64,000 nt of DNA. Source: Stenotrophomonas sp. Ste86. GTDB lineage: Bacteria > Pseudomonadota > Gammaproteobacteria > Xanthomonadales > Xanthomonadaceae. Both the position numbers and the translations under genes were made by a program. The notes under the pieces are model-generated. The model was not told where the DNA came from. It saw only the letters and a program-made list of their open reading frames with translations, and ran no database searches. Location: NCBI RefSeq assembly GCF_024519465.1, contig NZ_JALJRW010000001.1, positions 240,545-304,544 of the forward strand. The letters are read 5' to 3'. Positions 17,900 to 27,065 of this stretch are shown piece by piece (the stretch's first letter is position 1; the number at the start of each line of letters is the position of its first letter).

Positions 17900-18294
17900 A
17901 TGAACATAGGACAGCTCGCACGCGAATCCGGCGTGCCGATCGACACCGTGCGCTATTACGAGCGCCAGCACCTGCTGCCCACCGCGCGCCGCAGCGCGGG
18001 CGGCTACCGCGTCTTCGACGGCAACGACCTGACCCGGCTGCAGTTCATCCGGCGCGCCAAGGCCCTGGGCTTCACCCTGGAAGAAATCGGTGAACTGCTC
18101 AGCCTGAGCGACCAGCGCGGCAAGGACATGGGCCAGGTGCGCGACAGCGCCGTGCACAAGCTGGCCGACATCGAACAACGCATCGTCGAACTGCAGCGCA
18201 TGCACGGCGCGCTCAAGCACCTGGTCGACGCCTGCCCCGGCCACGGCGAGCTCGCGCAATGCCCGATTCTTGCCGCCCTGACGGAGTCCCACCC

Positions 18295-18298
<4 letters not shown>
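17900..18298 (+). CDS. cueR: CueR-type MerR copper-responsive regulator
   Basis: A 132-residue MerR-family activator. The HTH (residues 1-70) starts [20 protein letters not shown], followed by a dimerisation helix and a C-terminal metal loop with Cys112 and Cys121 ([14 protein letters not shown]), matching the two-Cys Cu(I) loop of CueR/HmrR. The start at 17900 is fixed by the family N-terminus. The stop overlaps the ATPase start by 4 bases (ATGA). It probably activates its own operon from the 19-bp-spacer promoter. Another soft metal is possible but less likely. Confidence 0.9.
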
Positions 18299-20697
<2,399 letters not shown>

Positions 20698-20713
20698 AAT
20701 GCGATTTTTCGCT

Positions 20714-20741
20714 TGCCAATCCAAAACGCCATCGCTATGAT
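20714..20741 (+). promoter_or_regulatory. Promoter of tRNA pair 1
   Basis: TTGCCA (20714-20719) and TATGAT (20736-20741) are 16 bp apart, ending 17 bases before tRNA-Ala. A GC-rich stretch follows the -10, which is the discriminator type linked to stringent control. Confidence 0.6.
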
Positions 20742-20758
20742 TCCGCTCCTCACGACGT

Positions 20759-20834
20759 GGGGCCATAGCTCAGCTGGGAGAGCGCCTGCATGGCATGCAG
20801 GAGGTCGGCGGTTCGATCCCGCCTGGCTCCACCA
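20759..20834 (+). tRNA. tRNA-Ala(GGC), copy 1
   Basis: 76 nt including encoded CCA. The acceptor GGGGCCA pairs with TGGCTCC and keeps the G3-U70 alanine identity pair. The anticodon loop is in TGCATGGCATGCA with anticodon GGC, and the T-arm is GGTTCGATCCC. All four Ala copies in the window look identical. Confidence 0.97.
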
Positions 20835-20881
20835 CTTCTAGGCCGATTGAAAGTGCAGTGACAAAATGTGAAGTTTCGTGC

Positions 20882-20957
20882 GTCCCCATCGTCTAGAGGC
20901 CTAGGACATCACCCTTTCACGGTGGCGACCGGGGTTCGAATCCCCGTGGGGACGCCA
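20882..20957 (+). tRNA. tRNA-Glu(TTC), copy 1
   Basis: 76 nt including CCA. The acceptor GTCCCCA pairs perfectly with TGGGGAC, the anticodon TTC is in CACCCTTTCACGGTG, and the T-arm is GGGGTTCGAATCCCC. It lies 47 bases after tRNA-Ala copy 1 and is probably cotranscribed. Confidence 0.97.
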
Positions 20958-20969
20958 ATTGAAAAGCAG

Positions 20970-21000
20970 AAAAGCCTCGGCTCCGGTCGGGGCTTTTTTG
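20970..21000 (+). terminator. Terminator after tRNA pair 1
   Basis: A GC-rich hairpin (AAAAGCCTCGG ... CGGGGCTTTTTT) followed directly by a T-run, 13 bases after tRNA-Glu. Confidence 0.75.
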
Positions 21001-21582
21001 TGTTTCTTTTTCCGTCCGCGTGGCGGGCATGCAGCGTGCTTTGATCTTTTTCAAAGCGGTGGTCGGTGGATCGGGCGCAGGGGCGCCACACCCTTTCCGG
21101 CGAATGTCCTCCGGCGTCGGCCTGCCGCCGCCCCCTCCCCCTTTATTTCGCCTCCAAGGGCATGGCGCCCCTGCGCCCGACCCACCGGCGGAAGTCGGAG
21201 AAGCCTTGCTCCCCGCCTGTACCGCAAGCCGAGCCCCGTAGCGGCCGGTGGGCTCCTGGGCAAAATAAAGGAGGAGGCCGCCAGGCCGGGGGACATTTGC
21301 GCCAGGGGCCTACCGGCTGCTGCGGGGCCCTCACGCTCGCGGCATGCTCGAACGAAGACAACGCACCATATCCACGGTGCACCCGCATCACCGAGGCACA
21401 CGCAGATGGCCGCGCTCAATCCGCTGCGGCCGTTGCAACAGGACGCTCGCCTCCATTGGGAGAGGAGCCTCTTTTGTTGGGGTGCATTCGCGGTGATCCG
21501 CGTCTGCATTGCTCCGGTTGCCGAGCATGGCTCTGCACTACCGATTCGCGTGCTTTTTTCTTCGCTGTTGCAGAAAAAAGAC
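21001..21582. other. Long non-coding spacer between tRNA pairs 1 and 2
   Basis: No credible gene was found. The spacer contains an imperfect inverted pair of about 50 bases (21059-21108 and 21141-21190) with a perfect 16-base core GGGCGCAGGGGCGCCA at 21073-21088 and its complement at 21163-21178. Composition is very GC-rich with purine and pyrimidine tracts. The other tRNA pairs are only about 120-140 bases apart, so this block looks like an insertion or a remnant. Confidence 0.5.
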
Positions 21583-21611
21583 TTGGCGCGCGCTTCACAT
21601 CCGCGTAGAAT
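21583..21611 (+). promoter_or_regulatory. Promoter of tRNA pair 2
   Basis: TTGGCG (21583-21588), a 17-bp spacer, then TAGAAT (21606-21611), ending 17 bases before tRNA-Ala copy 2. Confidence 0.55.
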
Positions 21612-21628
21612 TCCGCCTCCAGCATCGT

Positions 21629-21704
21629 GGGGCCATAGCTCAGCTGGGAGAGCGCCTGCATGGCATGCAGGAGGTCGGCGGTTCGATCCCGCCTGGCTCC
21701 ACCA
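21629..21704 (+). tRNA. tRNA-Ala(GGC), copy 2
   Basis: Same sequence as copy 1, including CCA. It is preceded by its own promoter and followed 52 bases later by tRNA-Glu copy 2. Confidence 0.97.
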
Positions 21705-21756
21705 ATCCAGACCTTAGGCCGTCTGGGTGTGTTGGAAACATTGATGAGTTTTATGC

Positions 21757-21832
21757 GTCCCCATCGTCTAGAGGCCTAGGACATCACCCTTTCACGGTGG
21801 CGACCGGGGTTCGAATCCCCGTGGGGACGCCA
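21757..21832 (+). tRNA. tRNA-Glu(TTC), copy 2
   Basis: Same sequence as copy 1, including CCA. A terminator hairpin follows within 20 bases. Confidence 0.97.
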
Positions 21833-21848
21833 CTCATCAACGACATCA

Positions 21849-21872
21849 GGCCCGGTTCGCCGGGTCTTTTTG
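21849..21872 (+). terminator. Terminator after tRNA pair 2
   Basis: GGCCCGG-TTCG-CCGGGTC hairpin followed by TTTTTG. Confidence 0.8.
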
Positions 21873-21900
21873 TCACCGCCTCCAGCAGTTTCGTTTGGTC

Positions 21901-21929
21901 TTCCACAAACGTGAACAGGCAGGTATAGT
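21901..21929 (+). promoter_or_regulatory. Promoter of tRNA pair 3
   Basis: TTCCAC (21901-21906), a 17-bp spacer, then TATAGT (21924-21929). The following GGCGGCTCGC is a GC-rich discriminator shared with pair 4. Confidence 0.5.
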
Positions 21930-21951
21930 AGGCGGCTCGCAGCATCAACGT

Positions 21952-22027
21952 GGGGCCATAGCTCAGCTGGGAGAGCGCCTGCATGGCATGCAGGAGGTCG
22001 GCGGTTCGATCCCGCCTGGCTCCACCA
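21952..22027 (+). tRNA. tRNA-Ala(GGC), copy 3
   Basis: Same sequence as copy 1, including CCA. Its leader GGCGGCTCGCAGCATCAACG and the spacer after it are almost identical to those of copy 4, showing a recent duplication. Confidence 0.97.
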
Positions 22028-22076
22028 CTTCTCCGGACACAGGCCGTCCGACAGAAGCCAAAATTCGGTTTAACGC

Positions 22077-22152
22077 GTCCCCATCGTCTAGAGGCCTAGG
22101 ACATCACCCTTTCACGGTGGCGACCGGGGTTCGAATCCCCGTGGGGACGCCA
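22077..22152 (+). tRNA. tRNA-Glu(TTC), copy 3
   Basis: Same sequence as copy 1, including CCA; 49 bases after tRNA-Ala copy 3. Confidence 0.97.
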
Positions 22153-22165
22153 GCTTCAACAAACA

Positions 22166-22192
22166 GCCCTGACTTCGGTCGGGGTTTTTTGT
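22166..22192 (+). terminator. Terminator after tRNA pair 3
   Basis: CCCTGAC-TTCG-GTCGGGG hairpin followed by TTTTTT. Confidence 0.8.
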
Positions 22193-22239
22193 TTGGACGC
22201 GCCTTGCAGGTGCCGACCGTGGGTTGACGAATAAAAAGC

Positions 22240-22268
22240 TTCCCATCCCGCCAAAACGCCATTATGAT
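22240..22268 (+). promoter_or_regulatory. Promoter of tRNA pair 4
   Basis: TTCCCA (22240-22245), a 17-bp spacer, then TATGAT (22263-22268), followed by the same GC-rich discriminator as pair 3. Confidence 0.55.
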
Positions 22269-22290
22269 AGGCGGCTCGCAGCATCAACGT

Positions 22291-22366
22291 GGGGCCATAG
22301 CTCAGCTGGGAGAGCGCCTGCATGGCATGCAGGAGGTCGGCGGTTCGATCCCGCCTGGCTCCACCA
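22291..22366 (+). tRNA. tRNA-Ala(GGC), copy 4
   Basis: Same sequence as copy 1, including CCA. The segment from its leader to tRNA-Glu copy 4 differs from that of pair 3 by about one base. Confidence 0.97.
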
Positions 22367-22415
22367 CTTCTCCGGACACAGGCCGTCCGATAGAAGCCAA
22401 AATTCGGTTTAACGC

Positions 22416-22491
22416 GTCCCCATCGTCTAGAGGCCTAGGACATCACCCTTTCACGGTGGCGACCGGGGTTCGAATCCCCGTGGGGACGCCA
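22416..22491 (+). tRNA. tRNA-Glu(TTC), copy 4
   Basis: Same sequence as copy 1, including CCA. It is the last tRNA of the array. Confidence 0.97.
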
Positions 22492-22505
22492 GCTTCAAAC
22501 AAACA

Positions 22506-22534
22506 GCCCTGACTTCGGTCGGGGCTTTTTGTTT
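22506..22534 (+). terminator. Terminator after tRNA pair 4
   Basis: CCCTGAC-TTCG-GTCGGGG hairpin followed by CTTTTTGTTTT. It ends exactly at the stop codon of the convergent GNAT gene. Confidence 0.8.
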
Positions 22535-22951
22535 TCAGCCGATGACCTTGGCCATCCCCACCGATCGCGGCGCGGTTTCCACGAACCCGAACTGCGCATA
22601 CAGGGCATTGGCCTGCCCGTCGGCGATCAGGCTCACATACGCGCCCACCGCATTGGCGTGCAGCCACTGATCCAGCTGCTGCATCACCGCCTTGCCCAGC
22701 CCCCTGCCCTGCCATTGCGGCAGCACCGCGATATCCACCACCTGCAGGAAACACCCGCGATCGCCGATCAGCCGGCCCATCGCCAGCAGGCGTTCGCCGT
22801 CGCGAATACTCACCCCGAACACCGTGTTGGGCAGGCCCACCGTGGCCGCCGCCAGCGACTTCGGGCTCAGCCCGGCCAGCACCCGCAGTTCACGGTATTC
22901 GGCAACGCTCGGCGGATGGGGGAAACACTGCAGGCCAGCAGGCAGGGACAT
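22535..22951 (-). CDS. GNAT-family N-acetyltransferase
   Basis: A 138-residue GNAT protein. The acetyl-CoA motif A is present at about residues 71-88 (VVDIAVLPQWQGRGLGKAVM; R/Q-x-x-G-x-G/A loop as QGRGLGK), and the C-terminal YAQFGFVETAP is motif B. The ATG at 22951 matches the usual size; longer in-frame sequence is not family-like. The substrate is unknown. It is convergent with the tRNA array. Confidence 0.88.
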   Translation of the reverse strand: MSLPAGLQCFPHPPSVAEYRELRVLAGLSPKSLAAATVGLPNTVFGVSIRDGERLLAMGRLIGDRGCFLQVVDIAVLPQWQGRGLGKAVMQQLDQWLHANAVGAYVSLIADGQANALYAQFGFVETAPRSVGMAKVIG

Positions 22952-23035
22952 GGCGGAACGCACTCCGGTGAACGGGCCATCAGCATGCACCTTCCCTTTC
23001 TCATCGGGTGCGACCAATCGCCTTATCCTGTGCGC

Positions 23036-23992
23036 ATGTGCTACTCCGCCCAGATCCGCGCCGATTACACCAAGCTGGTCCGCGAGTACGGGGCCATGAT
23101 GTCGCTGGACGAATTCGCCCAGCTCTACGCCCACGACGCCGGCAAGCAGCGCCCCAAGACGCCCAAGGCCATGGACGATGGCTTCGCCGGTGCGCGCACC
23201 GCGCAGGGCCAGGACATCGTGGCAAAGATCCAGCAGTGGCACGCCGAGGAAATGCAGACTCTCGACCAGGAGATCCGCCTGCAAAGCGCCCGCCTCACTG
23301 CGGCCGAAGCTGCCCTGGCCGCCCGCCCGACGCAGAAGGCCCGCAACGAGGCGCGCATCGCCGGCAACCGGGTCGAACGCGCGCAAGCGCGCCTGGATGA
23401 CCTGCGCCGCAGCGGGTTGCTACCGCGCGACAGCCGCATCTTCCCCGGCGTATACGCGCCGGTGATCGTGTCCGAACACGGCCAGCGCGTGATCAAGCCG
23501 ATGCGCTACCAATGCCGCCTGCCGGACAAGCCAGCGCGTAACGACACCCTCTACCCCGGCACCTACAACGCGCGCCGCGACAGCCTGGAGTCCTACTGGA
23601 AGAGCGCCTTCGGACATCGCCACGGCGCAGTGGTGGTGCAGTCGTTCTACGAGCATGTGCCGCGCCACGCGCTCGAGCAGCGCGCACTGGCGCCCGGCGA
23701 GAAGCCGGGTAACGTCGTCCTGGAATTTCGACCGCAGCCACCGCGCGATCTTTTGATCGCCTGCCTGTGGTCGGAGTGGGAAGGCCCGGAAGGACGCCTG
23801 CTATCGTTCGCCGCGATCACCGATGAACCGCCCCGCGACGTCGCTGCGGCCGGCCACGACCGCTGCATCGTGCCGATCCGGCCGGAATACCTGGATGCGT
23901 GGCTCAATCCGGACCCACAGGACCTGGCCGCGCTTTACCGCATCCTGGACGACCGCGAACCGGTCGACCTGGCGCACACCGAAGCGGCCTGA
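23036..23992 (+). CDS. SRAP-domain protein (YedK/HMCES family), insertion variant
   Basis: A 318-residue SOS-response-associated peptidase-like protein. The N-terminal MCYSAQ exposes the catalytic Cys2 after methionine removal. Other SRAP residues are Asn178 (GTYNARRDSLE), Glu206 (VVQSFYEH, usually GFYEW) and His274 (GHDRCIVPI). SRAP proteins crosslink to abasic sites in single-stranded DNA and later reverse the link. The catalytic Asn comes about 100 residues later than in YedK, because residues about 63-126 form a charged coiled coil (HAEEMQTLDQEIRLQSARL). This makes it a divergent subtype. It overlaps no neighbour. Confidence 0.88.
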   Translation: MCYSAQIRADYTKLVREYGAMMSLDEFAQLYAHDAGKQRPKTPKAMDDGFAGARTAQGQDIVAKIQQWHAEEMQTLDQEIRLQSARLTAAEAALAARPTQKARNEARIAGNRVERAQARLDDLRRSGLLPRDSRIFPGVYAPVIVSEHGQRVIKPMRYQCRLPDKPARNDTLYPGTYNARRDSLESYWKSAFGHRHGAVVVQSFYEHVPRHALEQRALAPGEKPGNVVLEFRPQPPRDLLIACLWSEWEGPEGRLLSFAAITDEPPRDVAAAGHDRCIVPIRPEYLDAWLNPDPQDLAALYRILDDREPVDLAHTEAA

Positions 23993-24002
23993 GCCGCCGC
24001 GG

Positions 24003-24383
24003 TCAGCTGGCGACCGAGGCGCCCTGCAGCGCGCGCGCCAATGCCGCAATCAACTCGGCGGTCAGGTACGGTTTGCTCAACACCACCCCCGCACGCAGCG
24101 CCGCCGGCAGATGATCCGGGGCCATACCGGTGGTCAGCACGAACGGAATCCCGCGCGCACTCAGTGCCTCGGCGACGGCTTCACTGGTCTCATTATTGGC
24201 CAGCCGGTAATCCAGCAACGCCACCTGCGGCTCGCTTGTGCCCAGCAGGCGCAATGACTCGGCAACCGAGGCGGCGAGGCCCACGACAACGGCGCCGGAC
24301 TGTGCCAGCTGCATCTGCAGTAGCGCCGCGCTCATCTCGTCGTTCTCCACCACCAGTACGCGCAGATCCTGCAACGTGCTCAT
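24003..24383 (-). CDS. Stand-alone response-regulator receiver protein
   Basis: A 126-residue single receiver domain. The acidic cluster is VVENDE (residues 11-16), the phosphoacceptor Asp is in VALLDYRLANNET (about residue 58), and the conserved Thr and Lys are in VLTTG and LSKPY. The family usually has DD where this has ND, which is common in CheY-like subtypes from kinase-linked receivers. No output domain or adjacent kinase is present, so it likely works in a phosphorelay from an unlinked kinase. Confidence 0.88.
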   Translation of the reverse strand: MSTLQDLRVLVVENDEMSAALLQMQLAQSGAVVVGLAASVAESLRLLGTSEPQVALLDYRLANNETSEAVAEALSARGIPFVLTTGMAPDHLPAALRAGVVLSKPYLTAELIAALARALQGASVAS

Positions 24384-24507
24384 TCCGGCTCCCTGTATGG
24401 TTCAGCGCGATGAGTATAGCGTGCCGGTCCGATGACGCCCGCATGCGGTCTGAAGCATTCAGGCCTCCCCAGACCGTCTCAAGTTGTATACACTACGCGG
24501 CCAGCCA

Positions 24508-24594
24508 GCCGAAGTGGCGGAATCGGTAGACGCAGCGGACTCAAAATCCGCCGCCCTTAAAAGCGTGTGGGTTCGAGTCCCACCTTCGGCACCA
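24508..24594 (+). tRNA. tRNA-Leu(CAA)
   Basis: 87 nt including CCA, a class II tRNA. The acceptor GCCGAAG pairs with CTTCGGC. The anticodon arm GCGGA-CTCAAAA-TCCGC gives anticodon CAA. A long variable arm (CGCCCTTAAAAGCGTG) is followed by the T-arm GGGTTCGAGTCCC. Confidence 0.96.
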
Positions 24595-24604
24595 TGGAAT
24601 TGCA

Positions 24605-24636
24605 AAGGCCAGATCCGACGGATCTGGCCTTTTGCG
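24605..24636 (+). terminator. Terminator after tRNA-Leu
   Basis: A strong hairpin, AAGGCCAGATCC-GAC-GGATCTGGCC, followed by TTTTG, 10 bases after the tRNA. Confidence 0.85.
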
Positions 24637-24806
24637 TTTTGGGGTACCGGGGCACCCTTTCGGCGAAGTACCGCCCATGCCGCACGCCCCGCTCAGATAC
24701 CCCTGGCAGCCCGTCCGGGAACTCGCCATCTGCCCCGCTACCTCACCCGCCTCAATGCGGCATTGAGCATCCGTCGTGTGGAAAAGCGGAACTGGCGGGA
24801 ACAGTT

Positions 24807-25652
24807 TCAGCGCGCGCAGTAGTTGCCCAGGCTGACCCCGAAGCTGGCGCGGAAGGCGCGCAGGAACGTACCGGCATGCTTGAAGCCGATGGCGGGGGCC
24901 ACCTCGTCAACGGACATGTCGCCGCGACGTACCCGGGCAGCGGCGTGCTCGAGCCTTACCCGCGTCCCGAACTGTTGCGGCGATTGATCGTAGGCAGCCA
25001 GAAAGGCTTCGGAGAAATAACGGGTGGGCAGGCCTACCCACTGCGCCAGTTCGCGCGCGCTGACGGGGCGCTCGAGGTGGCCGTGCATGAACAGACACGC
25101 GTTCTGCAGGCAGGTCAGGACATGGTGCTTGCGCACCATCGAGGGTCCAGGGCAGCGCGCCGCCCGCGAAGCGATGTCCCGCTGCAGCTCGGCCATGAGC
25201 AGCAGCAGGGGGCGCGGGTCGGTGGGACGGTTCACGTCGGTGCCCCGCCCTCCGGCGATCCGACGCCACAATCGCGTTGCCATCTGCAGGTCGCCACGCG
25301 GCATCCGGCCCATGCCGGGGTATAGCGGGGACGCACCTGCACCCAGCGCGGTCGGGGTATCGGCACTCATGCAGACGCCCACGCACATGCCGAGGTGCCC
25401 GGCCTGAAGAAGCGGCTCGGCTGCGCGCCCGAGCATGAGCCATCCACCGCGACGCAGCTCGAAGCGGCCTTCCGCACTTTGGATGACGGTAGTGCCGCGC
25501 AGCTGCATCCACAGCGTGGTGACGCCTGGCGGTATCCGCACCGGTTCGCCGGAGGAATCACCGGGAATGGGCATTGCGCTGCATTGCCGTGCCGTCCCGC
25601 CGGCGTACCGGGACAGACGTGGACCGACCACGGCGACGGCCGCACAGTTCAT
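24807..25652 (-). CDS. AraC-family regulator coupled to a pilin-like gene
   Basis: A 281-residue AraC-type protein. The N-terminal part is a cupin-like sensor domain (about 1-150, with FELRRGGWLMLGRAAE), and the C-terminal part has two HTH motifs (about 185-281: RPVSARELAQWVGLPTRYF and MSVDEVAPAIGFKHAGTFLR). Its ATG at 25652 overlaps the TGA of the upstream pilin-like gene by 4 bases, so it is translated from the same mRNA. A DNA-binding regulator tied to a minor pilin suggests feedback on surface sensing or pilus expression. The ligand is unknown. Confidence 0.85.
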   Translation of the reverse strand: MNCAAVAVVGPRLSRYAGGTARQCSAMPIPGDSSGEPVRIPPGVTTLWMQLRGTTVIQSAEGRFELRRGGWLMLGRAAEPLLQAGHLGMCVGVCMSADTPTALGAGASPLYPGMGRMPRGDLQMATRLWRRIAGGRGTDVNRPTDPRPLLLLMAELQRDIASRAARCPGPSMVRKHHVLTCLQNACLFMHGHLERPVSARELAQWVGLPTRYFSEAFLAAYDQSPQQFGTRVRLEHAAARVRRGDMSVDEVAPAIGFKHAGTFLRAFRASFGVSLGNYCAR

Positions 25653-26095
25653 GGTGAGCGGCGCGCGATATGGGGGACGCAGCCTTCCGGCGCCCAATCG
25701 GTGCGCGAGACCGCAGCATGCGAGCGGGTCGTGCATCGCCACCCCGCCTCGGCCGTGTTGTAGTCCAGGGCGACGAAGTCGAAGCGCGCGCCGCCACAAT
25801 AGAGATGTGCGGTGCGTGCAGAGGCGATGATGTCCACGACGATGGTGGTGCACAGCGAGGCCGGCCCATTGAGTCCGACCGCAGCAGGATCACTGACGTA
25901 GTCCCACGGTGATACATGGGTCGCAAGGCGCTCGGCGCCGGCCTTGCCTTCGGAGATCTCCGCCAACATCGCACTGATACGCGCGCGTGCCGTGTGGTTG
26001 CGGTAGCCGGGAATGGCGAAGGTGAGCAGCACGGCCAACGTGCCCACGGCAATGATCAGCTCGATCAGCGTGATACCGCGCTGGCGCGGTGGCAT
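25649..26095 (-). CDS. Type IV pilin-like protein (second, divergent)
   Basis: A 148-residue type IV pilin-like protein. The prepilin peptidase site is RG|ITLIELIIAVGTLAVLL (Gly-Ile cut, Glu5), followed by the hydrophobic N-terminal helix and a globular part with cysteine pairs (LCTTI, YCGG, RCTT, GCVP). The ATG at 26095 gives the short basic leader MPPRQRG. It lies 161 bases downstream of pilA on the same strand and ends inside the AraC start. It is far from PilA in the globular part; it could be a minor pilin, pseudopilin or natural-transformation pilin. Confidence 0.85.
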   Translation of the reverse strand: MPPRQRGITLIELIIAVGTLAVLLTFAIPGYRNHTARARISAMLAEISEGKAGAERLATHVSPWDYVSDPAAVGLNGPASLCTTIVVDIIASARTAHLYCGGARFDFVALDYNTAEAGWRCTTRSHAAVSRTDWAPEGCVPHIARRSP

Positions 26096-26256
26096 GGCGA
26101 GGCGTTGATTGACGGTAGCCCGTGGCGTGGACAGGTGCGTGGGTGTCACAGCGATGACGGCGTTTTCAAGGAAAGCGACCATGGCTTGGCGTTGATGGCC
26201 AGTGGCCGAGGCCGCGCGATGCGCCGCCTCGGCCACTGGTTCATCCCGCACGACTA

Positions 26257-26703
26257 TCAGGGCGTAGTGCTGCGGCAGTTCGACGGCAGCAAGGTCTTGT
26301 CCGACATCGAGCCGGAGCAGCTCCAGGCGCCCTGGATGTCCCGTGCCAGGGTGAGCGTACCGTTCACCTTGCCACTCCCAACCAGGGTGCAGATCAGGCT
26401 GGCCGCACCGGTCGGCGCCATGGTCAAGGCAATGTCACTGCACCGGGACGTCTGGTCGGTCATGCCGATGTCGCCCAGGTCCGACGTCGTCGGCCCGCCC
26501 TCGGCGTAGATCGTCTCCACGCCAAGCTTGCCCGGGGTCAGCTCAGCCAGCGCAGCCGAGGTCTGCGACTTGGCGACATAGTTCTGGTACTGCGGCAGGG
26601 CGACGGCCGCCAGGATGGCGATGATGGCGACGACGATCATCAGTTCAATCAGGGTGAAGCCGCCCTGGCGTGCCTTGGCGTGGGTTCGATTGAGAGGGTT
26701 CAT
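26257..26703 (-). CDS. pilA: Type IV major pilin PilA
   Basis: A 148-residue type IVa pilin. The leader is MNPLNRTHAKARQGG, cut before FTLIELMIVVAIIAILAAVA (mature Phe1, Glu5); TLIELMIVVAIIAILAAVALPQYQNY is the textbook pilin N-terminus. The C-terminal disulfide loop is probably between Cys in SLICTL or SRCSD and WSCSG or SNCRS. The start is the ATG at 26703. A sigma-54 type promoter lies about 160 bases upstream. Pilin subunits assemble into pili for twitching, adhesion and DNA uptake. Confidence 0.93.
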   Translation of the reverse strand: MNPLNRTHAKARQGGFTLIELMIVVAIIAILAAVALPQYQNYVAKSQTSAALAELTPGKLGVETIYAEGGPTTSDLGDIGMTDQTSRCSDIALTMAPTGAASLICTLVGSGKVNGTLTLARDIQGAWSCSGSMSDKTLLPSNCRSTTP

Positions 26704-26863
26704 TTTTATCCTTGAAAGCGTGGGTGGTGAGTACAACTGACTGCATCTGCGCAACCCGAACGTGGGTGGAACGCGTGCCGACAAGGAGACCACCGCGCCC
26801 CCGAAAGGCGCCATGCAAGGAGTGGTAAAAGCACGTTGAATGACGTGTTTTGCAAGGATTTGC

Positions 26864-26879
26864 AGCTAGCGTCATGCCA
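26864..26879 (-). promoter_or_regulatory. Candidate sigma-54 promoter of pilA
   Basis: On the minus strand the sequence TGGCATG-ACGC-TAGCT places GG and GC exactly 10 bases apart, as in the -24/-12 consensus TGGCACG-N4-TTGC. RpoN control of pilA is established in related gammaproteobacteria. The distance to the pilA start (about 160 bases) is long and would give a sizeable leader. The 362-bp gap upstream of pilA holds no gene. Confidence 0.5.
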
Positions 26880-27065
26880 TGCAGCAACGACCACATTGGT
26901 GCTGGCCGCATTGCCAATCGACGACGCTTTATCAGCCGGCAACGCGTCATGGCGATGCGCACAAGCTCGGTGTCCGCGCCGAGGCCGACCGGTTCACCCA
27001 TGCCTACGAGCAGGGCCTGGCAACCGCACCCCGCCCGCATGTCGGCGCCGCAGGGTGCGCGTGGG

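Noticed and set aside
21081..21108. tRNA-Glu remnant in the long tRNA spacer
   Set aside because: CACCCTTTC resembles the tRNA-Glu anticodon arm, but there is no T-arm or acceptor sequence.
24482..24499. Promoter of tRNA-Leu at TATACA
   Set aside because: The -10-like hexamer is well placed, but no acceptable -35 was found, so I did not list it.
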